Positions 26,362 through 36,505 of a DNA stretch of 64,000 nt are shown here, one piece after another. The first letter of the stretch is position 1. Every line of letters begins with the position of its first letter. The position numbers and the translations under genes are program-made. The stretch comes from Actinomyces urinae (GTDB lineage: Bacteria > Actinomycetota > Actinomycetes > Actinomycetales > Actinomycetaceae), in contig NZ_LT632547.1 in NCBI RefSeq assembly GCF_900119695.1, positions 124,001-188,000 of the forward strand, written 5' to 3'. Below the pieces are notes generated by a model. That model was not told the DNA's origin and searched no databases. It saw only the letters and a list, made by a program, of their open reading frames with translations.

Positions 26362-26442
26362 CCTCGTGCCAAACTAGCCGAGCCGCGTGTATTGGCATGG
26401 CTGTAGTGTGGAATAAAGCTTCTACCAGTAGGAGGAACCGCG

Positions 26443-27411
26443 ATGATTGCAATAACTGATAGCGGCGGCTTTGTGAAGATCGATACTGACCAAATTGACC
26501 AGGCTATGCGCCAGGAGTTTGGGAATGCGGAAGAATGGAAGGTTTACTCCGATTTTGATTCGATGCTTCCCGATAAGGAGAACATCGAAATCATCTTGAA
26601 TAACGCGCCCTTGAACGCGGCAAAGCTAGATCAGTTCCAGAACCTGCGTTGGGTGTTTTCTTATTCTGCGGGTATAGATCGCTATCCGCTGCGCGAACTT
26701 TCTAAGATGGGCGTGGTTTTGACCAACACCTCTGGCGTGCAGGCAAAGCCCATCGCAGAACAGGTTTTCGGCGCAATGATCATGTTCTCACGCAACCTGA
26801 TAACCGCGTTCCAAAACCAAGCGAATAAGGTCTGGGATCAGACCATTGCGGTTAGTGAACTAGCCGATCAGAAACTCTTGATCGTCGGAGCTGGGGCGAT
26901 CGGGCGCGAAATTGCTCGCAAGGCAAAAGCCTTCGACATGCACGTTACCGGTATCCGAAATCGCCTTACCGATGAGCTCCCTCAGTACTTCGACGACATG
27001 TTTACGATGGATTCGCTGGAATCCCTCCTGCCTCAGGCACACTACGTTGTATGCGTACTTCCTTCCACAGACGCCACCCGAGGACTCTTCGATGCTTCCA
27101 AAATTGCGCTAATGAACGACGAGGCTGTTTTCATAAATGTTGGGCGCGGTGACCTCACCGTTGAAGAAGACCTCGTTGCCGCGCTGCGGGCGCAAACGCT
27201 AAAGGGTGCCTACCTAGATGTGTTCGCCACGGAGCCGGTTCCGAAAGATTCGCCGCTGTGGGACCTGGATAACCTATTGATGACCCCTCATAACTCCGGT
27301 CCGAGCCAGCACTATTTCGAGCGTGCCTTCGCGATTTTTGCGCAAAACCTTCGCCGTTATCGGCGCGGCGAGCAGCTCATCAACCAGATCGACTACGACC
27401 TCAAATACTAG
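26443..27411 (+). CDS. D-isomer-specific 2-hydroxyacid dehydrogenase
   Basis: NAD(P)-dependent oxidoreductase of 322 aa that would interconvert 2-hydroxy and 2-keto acids. The Rossmann loop is VGAGAIGREIA; catalytic residues expected for the family are visible as NVGRGDL (Arg), a Glu in ATEPVP, and MTPHNSG (His). The N-terminal half (GGFVKIDTDQIDQAMRQEFG) is the catalytic-domain lobe. The specific substrate is not evident; phosphoglycerate and lactate types are longer or have different motifs, so a glyoxylate/hydroxypyruvate-like role is only a guess. AGTAGGAGGAA provides a strong ribosome site. A terminator-like structure follows. Confidence 0.84.
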   Translation: MIAITDSGGFVKIDTDQIDQAMRQEFGNAEEWKVYSDFDSMLPDKENIEIILNNAPLNAAKLDQFQNLRWVFSYSAGIDRYPLRELSKMGVVLTNTSGVQAKPIAEQVFGAMIMFSRNLITAFQNQANKVWDQTIAVSELADQKLLIVGAGAIGREIARKAKAFDMHVTGIRNRLTDELPQYFDDMFTMDSLESLLPQAHYVVCVLPSTDATRGLFDASKIALMNDEAVFINVGRGDLTVEEDLVAALRAQTLKGAYLDVFATEPVPKDSPLWDLDNLLMTPHNSGPSQHYFERAFAIFAQNLRRYRRGEQLINQIDYDLKY

Positions 27412-27420
27412 TTGGTAGTG

Positions 27421-27489
27421 AACCGTCCTTACCGCGCTATTTAACTAAAGCTCTCGTAGCGAAAAGTATGCGGCGAAGGACGGTTTTTT
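27421..27489 (+). terminator. Terminator with long internal loop after the hydroxyacid dehydrogenase
   Basis: AACCGTCCTT (27421-27430) pairs with AAGGACGGTT (27476-27485), immediately followed by TTTT. The 45-nt interior holds shorter pairing arms (GCTA with TAGC; CCGC with GCGG), so it may fold as a branched structure. Confidence 0.7.
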
Positions 27490-27561
27490 CTGCTTGAAAA
27501 CCGCATAATCTCGGGCCTGTTACTTGAAACACAGCGAAAAGCGCGCCAACCAACGAAAATG

Positions 27562-27603
27562 TTGAGTGAAAGTGTTAGCATTAAGTATCTTGACATCGAG
27601 ATA
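27562..27603 (+). promoter_or_regulatory. Candidate acnA promoter overlapped by an 18-bp palindromic operator
   Basis: TATCTTGA-CA-TCGAGATA (27586-27603) is an inverted repeat with a single mismatched pair. TTGAGT (27562-27567), 18 nt and TATCTT (27586-27591) could be the promoter, putting the palindrome over the -10; GATAAT (27600-27605) is an alternative -10. This arrangement suits repression of aconitase by a dimeric regulator, identity unknown. Confidence 0.5.
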
Positions 27604-27645
27604 ATGATGTTGGAGAGCAAGTCTCATATTTCACGAGGAGATGAC

Positions 27646-30447
27646 GTGACCAGCCTAGACAGTTTCAAGTCCCGCGCGGATCTTGATGTAGATGGTAAGG
27701 CTTACGAAATTTACCGGCTCGACGCTGTGCCGGGAGCATCGAAGCTACCGTACGCTCTGAAGGTTTTGGCAGAAAACCTTCTTCGTACCGAAGATGGTGC
27801 GAACACCACCAAAGAACACATTGAGGCCCTGGTTAACTGGGATCCTTCGGCCGATCCAGACACGGAGATCCAGTTCACCCCCGCACGCGTAGTGCTTCAA
27901 GACTTCACGGGTGTGCCCTGCGTGGTAGACCTTGCAACCATGCGTGAGGCCGTGGCTGACCTGGGCGGCGATCCAAACAAGATCAATCCACTAAATCCGG
28001 CTGAACTCGTGATTGACCACTCGGTACAGATCGATTCGTTCGGTACACAAAGTGCATTTGCCCGAAACGTCGAGCTGGAATACCAGCGTAACGGCGAGCG
28101 CTACCAGTTCTTGCGTTGGGGCCAGGACGCGTTTGAGAACTTCCGCGTTGTCCCGCCGGGCACGGGCATCGTCCACCAGGTGAACATCGAATACCTAGCG
28201 CGTACCGTGTTCACCAAGGAAGAAGACGGTAAGATCGTTGCCTACCCGGACACCTGCGTGGGAACCGACTCGCACACCACGATGGTGAACGGCCTGGGCG
28301 TCCTCGGCTGGGGCGTTGGCGGTATTGAAGCTGAGGCCGCAATGCTCGGCCAGCCTGTTTCGATGCTGATCCCGAAGGTTGTGGGCTTCAAGCTGTCCGG
28401 CGAGATCCCCTCCGGCGCAACAGCAACTGACGTTGTCCTCACCATCACGCAAATGTTGCGCGAACACGGAGTTGTAGGCAAGTTTGTTGAGTTTTACGGC
28501 GAAGGCGTTGCAGCAGTGCCACTGGCCAACCGTGCAACGATCGGCAACATGTCGCCAGAGTTTGGCTCCACTGCCGCGATCTTCCCGATCGACGACGTCA
28601 CCCTCGACTACCTGCGCCTCACCGGCCGCGATGAGTCTCTTATCCGCCTCGTTGAGGTATACGCGAAGGAACAGGGCCTATGGCATGATCCGTCGCGCGA
28701 AGCGAAGTACTCCGAATACCTCGAGCTTGATCTTTCCACGGTTGTTCCATCCATTGCCGGCCCGAAGCGCCCGCAGGACCGGATTGAACTATCTGAAGCC
28801 AAGGAATCCTTCGCGGGCACGCTCCCGGACTACATTTCAGGCAAGGGCCTGGAGCCAACCGGCCTCGACAAGTCTCTTGCAGATTCGATGGGAGCTTCTG
28901 ACCCGGTTAAGCTCGGCAGCCAAGAAGACGCCGCTGCGCCGAGCGAGCCAAAGCTTGCTGATGAGCGTCCTCATCACCGGGTGGGCATCACGCTTGCTGA
29001 CGGCACCGAGACGGTACTTGACCACGGTGATGTTGTAATCGCCTCGATTACGTCCTGCACCAACACGTCAAACCCGTCGGTCATGATGGCAGCCGCGTTG
29101 CTCGCCAAGAACGCGGTAGAAAAAGGTCTAAAGAGCAAGCCGTGGGTTAAGACTTCAATGGCGCCTGGCTCGCAGGTTGTTACCAACTACTACGAGAAGG
29201 CCGGAATGTGGCCGTACTTGAACGAGCTAGGCTTCAACCTGGTTGGTTACGGTTGCACCACGTGTATCGGTAACTCCGGACCACTGCCAGACGAGGTCTC
29301 GGCAGTGGTAAACGAAGAGGATCTAACGGTGGTTTCGGTACTCTCCGGTAACCGCAACTTTGAAGGTCGCATTAACCCTGACGTCAAGATGAACTACCTG
29401 GCTTCGCCGCCGCTCGTAATCGCTTACGCGCTGGCCGGAACCATGGATTTCGACTTTGAAACGGAGCCGCTTGGTCAAGACCAGGACGGCAACGACGTGT
29501 TCCTTCGCGACATCTGGCCCGATCCGAAGCTGGTACAGGAAACGATAGACGTGACGATTGACCGCGAAATGTTCCTGCATGACTACGCTGACGTGTTCAA
29601 AGGTAACGAGAAGTGGCGAGCCCTTGAAACGCCGGACGGCGCAACGTTCGACTGGGCGGAAGACTCCACCTACATTCGCAAGGCCCCGTTCTTCGAGGGC
29701 ATGACGATGGAACCGGATCCGGTCAAGGACGTGAAGGGCGCGCGCGTACTTTTGAAGCTCGGTGACTCGGTAACCACCGACCACATTTCGCCAGCAGGCT
29801 CATTCCGCGCAGACACGCCCGCCGGTAAGTACCTAGTTGACAACGGTGTGGAGCGCCGCGACTTCAACTCCTACGGTTCTCGCCGCGGCAACCACGAAGT
29901 CATGATTCGCGGTACTTTTGCGAACATTCGCATCAAGAACCAGCTACTGGACGGTATTGAGGGTGGTTACACCCGCGACTTCACGGCTCCCGGTGGGCCG
30001 CAGTCAACCGTGTACGAGGCTGCGCAGAATTACCGCGAAGCTGGCGTCCCGCTGGTGGTACTCGGTGGTAAGGAATACGGCTCCGGATCGTCTCGTGACT
30101 GGGCTGCTAAGGGCACCAGCCTGCTGGGCGTGAAGGCGGTTATTACCGAATCCTTCGAGCGTATTCACCGCTCTAACCTGATCGGTATGGGAGTCATGCC
30201 GCTGCAGTTCCCGGCCGGTGAAACCGCTGACTCGCTCGGCCTCGACGGTACTGAAGTCTTCGATATTGAAGGCATTGAGGCGCTGAATGAAGGCATAACA
30301 CCGAAGACTGTTAAGGTACGCGCTACCAAGGAAAACGGTGACACGATTGAGTTCGACGCGGTTGTACGCATCGATACACCGGGTGAAGCGGACTACTACC
30401 GCAACGGTGGCATCTTGCAGTATGTTCTTCGCGAACTCGTCAAGTAA
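27646..30447 (+). CDS. acnA: Aconitate hydratase (AcnA type)
   Basis: TCA-cycle enzyme isomerising citrate and isocitrate through a [4Fe-4S] cluster. The cluster ligands lie in [13 protein letters not shown] and [26 protein letters not shown] and the C-terminal swivel-domain signature [14 protein letters not shown] are intact. GTG 27646 (933 aa), preceded by GAGGAG at 27634-27640, is chosen over the in-frame ATG 27559, which would add 29 residues and run through the putative operator. An acidic insertion about residues 400-450, between the domains, is common in actinobacterial AcnA. A very long hairpin follows the stop. Confidence 0.96.
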   Translation: MTSLDSFKSRADLDVDGKAYEIYRLDAVPGASKLPYALKVLAENLLRTEDGANTTKEHIEALVNWDPSADPDTEIQFTPARVVLQDFTGVPCVVDLATMREAVADLGGDPNKINPLNPAELVIDHSVQIDSFGTQSAFARNVELEYQRNGERYQFLRWGQDAFENFRVVPPGTGIVHQVNIEYLARTVFTKEEDGKIVAYPDTCVGTDSHTTMVNGLGVLGWGVGGIEAEAAMLGQPVSMLIPKVVGFKLSGEIPSGATATDVVLTITQMLREHGVVGKFVEFYGEGVAAVPLANRATIGNMSPEFGSTAAIFPIDDVTLDYLRLTGRDESLIRLVEVYAKEQGLWHDPSREAKYSEYLELDLSTVVPSIAGPKRPQDRIELSEAKESFAGTLPDYISGKGLEPTGLDKSLADSMGASDPVKLGSQEDAAAPSEPKLADERPHHRVGITLADGTETVLDHGDVVIASITSCTNTSNPSVMMAAALLAKNAVEKGLKSKPWVKTSMAPGSQVVTNYYEKAGMWPYLNELGFNLVGYGCTTCIGNSGPLPDEVSAVVNEEDLTVVSVLSGNRNFEGRINPDVKMNYLASPPLVIAYALAGTMDFDFETEPLGQDQDGNDVFLRDIWPDPKLVQETIDVTIDREMFLHDYADVFKGNEKWRALETPDGATFDWAEDSTYIRKAPFFEGMTMEPDPVKDVKGARVLLKLGDSVTTDHISPAGSFRADTPAGKYLVDNGVERRDFNSYGSRRGNHEVMIRGTFANIRIKNQLLDGIEGGYTRDFTAPGGPQSTVYEAAQNYREAGVPLVVLGGKEYGSGSSRDWAAKGTSLLGVKAVITESFERIHRSNLIGMGVMPLQFPAGETADSLGLDGTEVFDIEGIEALNEGITPKTVKVRATKENGDTIEFDAVVRIDTPGEADYYRNGGILQYVLRELVK

Positions 30448-30501
30448 ATACACGCTAAGTGGGCGGGGCCGAAGAACTGGCCTCGCCCACTTAGCGTGTA
30501 T
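30448..30501. terminator. 23-bp hairpin between acnA and the ClC gene
   Basis: The arms at 30448-30470 and 30479-30501 are complementary over 23 bp with one G-T pair and an 8-nt loop. It begins at the base after the acnA stop. There is no U tract on either side; it lies between convergent genes. Confidence 0.75.
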
Positions 30502-30597
30502 GGAGCGAGGTGCCAAAGAATCTGGTTCTAGCCAAGCGCACGGTAAACCCTCGTGAGAATCAGGGCATCGAAGTGATGTGAGGATTACCCGCGAGAC

Positions 30598-32436
30598 TTA
30601 AGAAGTAGCCTCGTCGATGTCACGATTGGCGCGTCGTTCCTGCCAACGCGACCCCCAGGAAGACTCGGCTTCGCGTCGGTCCAAGGCGCGGCGCTGCTCG
30701 CGATACATGCGGCGAACCAGTTCCTCAGAAGAAATCCAGCCAACAACCTCGCCGCTTTCAACCACCGGCATGCCGGCCACGTGCGTGGCAAGCATTCGTT
30801 GCATGAACACCGAGGGCATGGCGTTTGCTGGAACTGAAGCGGTGGACAGATGTAGGTCAGCCACAGTTGGGGGAGTATCGTCAGACAGGCGCGCGCTAGC
30901 AAGCTCCATTGAAGATACGGTGCCCGCAAACTTCCCCTCCTCATCTACGACGGGCAGGAGTGAAGATTCTGATGAGCGCATGATTTGGGAGGCTTCCGGG
31001 ATTGTATTGGTTGTAGCGATCAGGCCCGGAACGGGGCCCATTAGGGTCTTCGCAGCGTTATTGCCCATCAAGGTGGCATCGACGGGATCATCGAGGATGT
31101 CGCCGCGGCGAATAAGCTTTTCGGTGTAGATTGTTTTGCGGCTAAGGAATCGCGAAGTTCCGGTAGCAATGACAATGGCAAGCATGAGGGGAAGAACGAG
31201 GCCGTACTGACCGGTCATCTCGATGATTAACAGGACGGCGGCCATAGGTGCACGAATAGCTCCGGCAAAGCACGCTCCCATACCGATAACGCCAAAGACG
31301 GCGGGACTGGTGGAGGTTAGTGGCTCCAGGTACAGGCCGGTGGCGGTCCCCACAATCGCGCCAATGTACATCGAGGGGGCAAACAGGCCGCCTGCGCCTC
31401 CGATTGCAACGGTGTAGGTGGAGAACAGTATTTTCAAGCCCGCGTGCAGCAACAGAGCTGAAGCGGTGTAGGCGCCCAAGAGAGCTTCTGTTTGGATGGC
31501 TGTCGAAGTGCCGAAAAGTTCGGGGAACATCCACAGACCTAATCCAAGGAGGATGGAGCCAATCACGGGCCGGCGCCATTCTGGGCCGCGGTCGATTCGG
31601 TCTAGAAGATCGGCCAGCAAATAGAGGGTTTTTGACAGTAGTAGACCGGTGAGTCCGCACAGTAGTCCCACTAGGGGAACCGCCCACAGGTCCAGTTGTG
31701 ACTCCAGGTCATAGGTGCCCGGAAGGCTGATGATGAATTTGTCGCCGAGGATTGCTCGCGAAACTAACGCGGAGGAAACGGATGAGAGCACGGCTAGGCC
31801 AAAGATCTCTGCGGAAAACTGTACGAGGATTACTTCCATCGCGAACACGGCCGCAGCCAGGGGCGCGTTGAAGGTGGCGGACACTCCTGCGGCAGCGCCG
31901 CAAGCGACGAGTACCATCACGCGTTTTACCGGCATACGCAGGCGGCGTGCGATCATTGAGGAGATCGCAGCGCCCGTCTGCACAACAGGGCCCACCTTAC
32001 CCACCGAGCCGCCGCCCCCAATGGTTAGTGCGGCAGCAATGACCTTGATAAACCAAACGTTGCGTGGCATGTCGCCGCCATTTCGGCGAACTGCCAGCAT
32101 TACTTCTGGAATGCCCAGGCCGCGCGTAGTAGGCGCCCACTTTTGCATCAGCGGACCGTAGATCAGCGCGGAGATTACGGGCGTGAAAATCACAAACCAC
32201 GAGCCGATCCCAAGCCAGCCATGCGTAACGCCACCCGTTGGAGCGTAGTCCGTATAGCCGGTCATGAGGTATTCCCACCCGATGATCAGGTAGTGCATGA
32301 ACACGACCATCAGACCGGTAAGGGCACCGGCCGTCACCGCAACCGTAGCTTGACCGGTGCGCCTATATACGAGGAGATGGCGGAACCTTCCAGTAAGCTC
32401 ACGCGGGTGAGGTAAGCCGCCCGCCTCACTTGGCAC
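30598..32436 (-). CDS. ClC-family chloride channel/transporter with C-terminal CBS pair; gating Glu replaced by Val
   Basis: A 612-aa membrane protein with about 18 helices and two CBS domains (about residues 465-590). ClC selectivity segments are recognisable as GLGIPE (106-111), GKVGP (146-150) and FNAPL (189-193). In the usual GKEGP/GREGP motif the Glu is the gating residue that drives Cl-/H+ exchange; here it is Val148. The central GSGIP serine is Leu107, and the position of the internal proton Glu is Val202 (AMEVIL). By analogy with ClC-K channels and E148 mutants, passive chloride conductance is more likely than exchange; this is inference. GTG 32436 has GGGGAA upstream and overlaps the S9 peptidase end by 11 bp, so the two are co-transcribed. 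Confidence 0.9.
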   Translation of the reverse strand: MPSEAGGLPHPRELTGRFRHLLVYRRTGQATVAVTAGALTGLMVVFMHYLIIGWEYLMTGYTDYAPTGGVTHGWLGIGSWFVIFTPVISALIYGPLMQKWAPTTRGLGIPEVMLAVRRNGGDMPRNVWFIKVIAAALTIGGGGSVGKVGPVVQTGAAISSMIARRLRMPVKRVMVLVACGAAAGVSATFNAPLAAAVFAMEVILVQFSAEIFGLAVLSSVSSALVSRAILGDKFIISLPGTYDLESQLDLWAVPLVGLLCGLTGLLLSKTLYLLADLLDRIDRGPEWRRPVIGSILLGLGLWMFPELFGTSTAIQTEALLGAYTASALLLHAGLKILFSTYTVAIGGAGGLFAPSMYIGAIVGTATGLYLEPLTSTSPAVFGVIGMGACFAGAIRAPMAAVLLIIEMTGQYGLVLPLMLAIVIATGTSRFLSRKTIYTEKLIRRGDILDDPVDATLMGNNAAKTLMGPVPGLIATTNTIPEASQIMRSSESSLLPVVDEEGKFAGTVSSMELASARLSDDTPPTVADLHLSTASVPANAMPSVFMQRMLATHVAGMPVVESGEVVGWISSEELVRRMYREQRRALDRREAESSWGSRWQERRANRDIDEATS

Positions 32437-34396
32437 TGGCGATTCCCCAAGCGTGCTTGTAGAAGTCCAGTTCAGTTAGTAGAGCATCTTGGATCGTGTC
32501 GGAACGGACAAATCCGTGGCCCTCTCCCTCATAAATTTTTAGTTCGACAGTGCGGCCCAGCTTCTCGAGGGCATCCTTCATCATGTTTGCCTGAGAAGGT
32601 GGAACCACGCGGTCTTCACTACCTTGCAGCAAGAGGAGGGGCGCTTCAACGTTTTCAATATGGTTGATCGGAGACTTCTCGGCCCAAACCGGGTCGGAAA
32701 GATCGCTTGAACCCACGAGACGACCAATGTAGCGCGACTCAAACTTGTGCGTCTCCTTGACTAGTGCGGCGAGGTCCGCGATACCGTACAGCGATGTGCC
32801 TGCGGTGAATGTTTTGGACGTTGCGAGGGCTAGCAGGGTGGCGAAACCGCCTGCGGAGCCGCCGCGAATCGCAACGCGCTTCGGGTCAGCCAGGCCTTTA
32901 TCAACTAGGTACTGCACGCCGGTTTCGGCATCGCTTACAACCATCTCGCCCCAGTTGCCGTTCAGGCGCTCACGATAGGGCCTGCCCCAACCTGTGGAAC
33001 CGCGATGATTGACATCCAAAATCGCAAAGCCGCGTGAAGTCCAGAACTGTTGTGACAAGGTGAGGCCCGGGCGGGATGCCGATGTGGGACCGCCGTGAAT
33101 CATGACGATAAGCGGGGGCAGTTCGCCCTCGGGCGCCGTGAAAGTAGGCGAGGCGGGCGGGTAGTAGTATCCGTGGGAGATTTCGCCGTCGTCGGTGGGC
33201 CACTCGATGGGCTCGGGCTTAGAAATAACGCGTTCGGGCAGATCCGTCCAGGTAGAGGAGCGCAACTCGGTGACCTCACCGTTCTTGATCTGAACGATTG
33301 CGGGCGTGCGCGTGTCGGAGTCTGCAAGCATGACAACCCGGCCGTTGTAGGCCGCGACGTTGCCAACGGGACGCCAATCTGTATGCCAGGTCTCCAGTTG
33401 CCCATTATCTAGGCGCACGGTTCCCAGGTGCCAGTACGGGCCTTCAGCCCACGAACAAATCAGATGATCTTCATCTAGGTTGTCAAACGAGTGCAGGCCC
33501 AGTTGCCAGTGCGGATGTGAGAAGGCTTTTTGAGAGGGATGTAGGCGACGAGTGCGCAGGCGCGTGGCCCACGCGTTCAAGTCCTCGCCCTCGTGCCACT
33601 CAAACCCCTCGGTGCGGTACAGGTTTGCCCAGCCGCTTGAATCATCGACGTGGACGAGGTCGCCAGCGGCGGTCCACCTTGGTTCATAAACGGCTACGTC
33701 CTTCTGCCCGACAACCGTAACCATCTGGTCAATGTCGCCTTCGAAAGAAATCGATGCGACGTGGAGTTTAGCGCTGGTCCACGGCATGTGCGGGTGATTC
33801 CAGGTAAGCCATGCAAGTTTGGTGCCATCGGGTGAGAGCGTGGGGGCGGCAACGAAATCTGTCTTGTCGTAAAGCGTCTTCACACGCTCTGGTTCGCGCG
33901 CTCCCGACCCGTCCAGCGGGATTGAAACCAGGTAGTTCTTTGGTTCGCCCTCGCCGGTGTGGTCTTCACAGACCGCGTAAACCACGTCGCGCACGTCAGC
34001 GATGTGGAAGTCGCCGTAGCGGCGCTTAGATAGCTCTGTCAGAGGAACAATGCCGGGGGTTTGATCGTTGAGATCGAACTTGTACACGCGGTCGTCACCG
34101 GCGTGCGAGAACACGATGACGCCCTCGTGAACGGCGTAGGCGCGGCCGCCGTACTCGTGCACGCGAGTGCGAACGTCCGGCAAGATAGTGCCCTCAATCA
34201 TAGGCAAGACCTCTTCGGTAATGCCTACGCGGCCCTTGCGAAGCAGAACGTTACGACCACCCTGGTTAGCCCTGCCTTCAACCCACATGGTTGCGTCACG
34301 ATCCACGCGAAGTTGGGAAAGAGTGACCGTTCGTGCGGTTAGGTCGTCAACACCGATTGGGGAATCCCAAGTGCCGTAGGGGCGTTTTTGCGTCAT
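32426..34396 (-). CDS. S9 family prolyl-oligopeptidase-like serine peptidase
   Basis: A 656-aa cytosolic peptidase: an N-terminal seven-blade beta-propeller (to about residue 390), which limits access to peptides, and a C-terminal alpha/beta hydrolase with GGSAGGF (nucleophile Ser), GSEDRVVP (Asp) and GEGHGF (His), the S9 catalytic triad in order. It would cleave short peptides, probably of the acylaminoacyl/dipeptidyl peptidase S9C kind. ATG 34396 (MTQKRPYGTWDS) has GGAACTG 4 nt upstream; TTG 34408 is an upstream in-frame alternative. First gene of a two-gene unit with the ClC protein and divergent from dxs. Confidence 0.87.
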   Translation of the reverse strand: MTQKRPYGTWDSPIGVDDLTARTVTLSQLRVDRDATMWVEGRANQGGRNVLLRKGRVGITEEVLPMIEGTILPDVRTRVHEYGGRAYAVHEGVIVFSHAGDDRVYKFDLNDQTPGIVPLTELSKRRYGDFHIADVRDVVYAVCEDHTGEGEPKNYLVSIPLDGSGAREPERVKTLYDKTDFVAAPTLSPDGTKLAWLTWNHPHMPWTSAKLHVASISFEGDIDQMVTVVGQKDVAVYEPRWTAAGDLVHVDDSSGWANLYRTEGFEWHEGEDLNAWATRLRTRRLHPSQKAFSHPHWQLGLHSFDNLDEDHLICSWAEGPYWHLGTVRLDNGQLETWHTDWRPVGNVAAYNGRVVMLADSDTRTPAIVQIKNGEVTELRSSTWTDLPERVISKPEPIEWPTDDGEISHGYYYPPASPTFTAPEGELPPLIVMIHGGPTSASRPGLTLSQQFWTSRGFAILDVNHRGSTGWGRPYRERLNGNWGEMVVSDAETGVQYLVDKGLADPKRVAIRGGSAGGFATLLALATSKTFTAGTSLYGIADLAALVKETHKFESRYIGRLVGSSDLSDPVWAEKSPINHIENVEAPLLLLQGSEDRVVPPSQANMMKDALEKLGRTVELKIYEGEGHGFVRSDTIQDALLTELDFYKHAWGIASAK

Positions 34397-34520
34397 TTTC
34401 AGTTCCAATCTTCACTCTGGGCCTGACTACTAATTTAGCGCGTTTAATTTTTGTGTGGGCGGGCAAGCTGATTTCGCCTTTAGTTATCGTTAATGAGCTT
34501 TGCCCATTAAGATGGTGCTC

Positions 34521-36416
34521 ATGAGTGAAAAGCCAGCCCCTAAACCCGGAAGACTTTTGGCTTCCATTAAGCAGCCTGCGGATTTGAGGGACCTCACTTC
34601 TGCTGATTTAGAAGTGCTGGCTGGCGAAATTCGCGAGTATTTGGTGCAGTCCGTTTCTCGTACGGGTGGCCACCTGGGCCCAAACTTAGGTGTGGTCGAG
34701 CTGACGCTGGCGATTCACCGCGTGTTTGATTCACCGCGCGACACGATTATTTTTGACACGGGCCACCAGGCGTATGTTCATAAGCTCTTGACGGGGCGCA
34801 CGGATTTTTCAAAGTTGCGCCAAGAAGGGGGGCTATCTGGATATCCGTCGAGGGCGGAGTCGCCTCATGACGTGGTAGAAAACTCGCACGCTTCAACCGC
34901 GCTGTCGTGGGCGGAAGGTGTGCTACGCGAATATCAGCGCACCGGCCGTGAAGACCACGTGGTTGCAGTTATTGGTGATGGCGCTTTGACGGGCGGCCTG
35001 GCATGGGAAGCGATTAACAATATCGGCGACCATGCGGACGGCAACCTCGTAATCATTGTGAACGACAACGGGCGTTCCTACGCGCCCACCATTGGAGGCC
35101 TCGCGCACCACCTGGATGCGCTGCGCGTATCCGAGGGGTATGAGAAGGCTTTGGCGTGGGGTAAGAAGAAGCTCCTGTCTCACGGACGCCCCGGAGAGGT
35201 GGCGTTCGACGCTCTTCACGGCATGAAGGAGGGCATGCGTGATGCGATTAGCGCGGGCATAATGTTCGCGGACCTCGGCATTAAGTACATCGGCCCATTC
35301 GATGGACACGACGAGGTGGCGCTCGAGTTTGCCCTCACTCGCGCGAAAGCGGCAAAACAACCCATTTTGGTGCACGTAATCACCAATAAGGGGCGCGGCT
35401 ATGTTCCCGCAGAGGAGGACGTTGCTGACCGCTTCCATGCGGTGGGGAAGATTCACCCTGAGACAGGGTTGCCGGTAGCTCCCTCGCGATTTGGTTGGAC
35501 GGCTGTGTTTGCAGATGAGATCGTGAAGATCGCGCGGGAAAACCCGAGAGTAGTAGCGATTACGGCGGCGATGATGGCCCCGGTTGGTCTGCTCCCAATG
35601 CATGAGGAGTTCCCCGATCGCGTGATTGACGTGGGCATTGCGGAACAGCACGCGGTTACTTCCGCTGCCGGTATGGCTTTTGCGGGCGCACACCCGGTAT
35701 TCGCGGTGTATGCCACGTTCTTGAACCGTGCGTTTGACCAGGTGCTTATGGACGTCGCTTTGCACAAGGCAGGCGTCACTTTTGTGCTTGATCGTGCAGG
35801 AATCACGGGCGATGACGGTGCTTCTCACAACGGCATGTGGGACATCGCAATGCTGTCCATGGTTCCGGGTCTGCGTTTGAATGCGCCGCGTGATGAGGAG
35901 ACTCTGCGTCTCGCTCTTCGTGAAGCCATTGAGGTAGATGATGCGCCCACGGTGATTCGTTACGCAAAGGGTGCCCTACCGGACCCGATTCCAGCTATTT
36001 CACGCCATCCGTGGGGTGATGTGCTGCGCGAAGCTGATCAACCTCATGTTGCGATCCTCGCGACGGGCGCACTCGTGAAGAACGGCTTGGAAGTTGCGCG
36101 AATGCTTGATCACGCGGGCGTAGCCGCAACCGTGATCGACCCGCGCTGGCTACTACCTGTCAGTACTGACCTGGTGGAACAGATCGCGGATGCGAAACTG
36201 GTTGTTACGTTCGAGGATGGCCTTCAGGAGGGCGGGTTTGGCTCCGCGGTGCGCGAGGCGGTTGCACAAGCGGGCAGGTACACGCCGGTTATGACCCGTG
36301 GCGTACCAAAACAGTTCCTGGACCATGCCAAACGAGATCAGATAATCGAGGATATTCACCTGGATCCTAAGCATTCGGCAAGCGAGATCCTGCAGGAGCT
36401 GAACAAGCTTTCATAG
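34521..36416 (+). CDS. dxs: 1-deoxy-D-xylulose-5-phosphate synthase
   Basis: Thiamine-diphosphate enzyme condensing pyruvate with glyceraldehyde 3-phosphate, first step of the MEP isoprenoid pathway. TGGHLGPNLGVVELT, DTGHQAYVHKLLTGR, GDGALTGGLAWEA-type ThDP motif with Mg-binding NDN, YIGPFDGHD, DVGIAEQHAVTSAAG (catalytic Glu) and DRAGITGDDGASHNG are all present. 631 aa from ATG 34521. Two in-frame upstream codons (TTG 34500, ATG 34512) are possible, but TAAGAT (34508-34513) ends 7 nt before 34521 and would make it leaderless. It supplies precursors for the polyprenyl synthase seen earlier. RNase D converges on it with a 90-bp gap and no clear hairpin. Confidence 0.95.
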   Translation: MSEKPAPKPGRLLASIKQPADLRDLTSADLEVLAGEIREYLVQSVSRTGGHLGPNLGVVELTLAIHRVFDSPRDTIIFDTGHQAYVHKLLTGRTDFSKLRQEGGLSGYPSRAESPHDVVENSHASTALSWAEGVLREYQRTGREDHVVAVIGDGALTGGLAWEAINNIGDHADGNLVIIVNDNGRSYAPTIGGLAHHLDALRVSEGYEKALAWGKKKLLSHGRPGEVAFDALHGMKEGMRDAISAGIMFADLGIKYIGPFDGHDEVALEFALTRAKAAKQPILVHVITNKGRGYVPAEEDVADRFHAVGKIHPETGLPVAPSRFGWTAVFADEIVKIARENPRVVAITAAMMAPVGLLPMHEEFPDRVIDVGIAEQHAVTSAAGMAFAGAHPVFAVYATFLNRAFDQVLMDVALHKAGVTFVLDRAGITGDDGASHNGMWDIAMLSMVPGLRLNAPRDEETLRLALREAIEVDDAPTVIRYAKGALPDPIPAISRHPWGDVLREADQPHVAILATGALVKNGLEVARMLDHAGVAATVIDPRWLLPVSTDLVEQIADAKLVVTFEDGLQEGGFGSAVREAVAQAGRYTPVMTRGVPKQFLDHAKRDQIIEDIHLDPKHSASEILQELNKLS

Positions 36417-36505
36417 CGGGAGCAGATACCGACTAGTTGCTACCTCGGCTTAACCGCATTCGCCGTCTTCTTGGACACCTTGTATACGAGCCCGTAGTAC
36501 AGGAC

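Noticed and set aside
27590-27595. TTGACA as an acnA -35 box
   Set aside because: No -10 at a workable distance; it is better explained as the middle of the palindrome.
34923-35828. 301-aa minus-strand frame inside dxs
   Set aside because: Fully covered by the strongly conserved dxs frame; no recognisable protein features.
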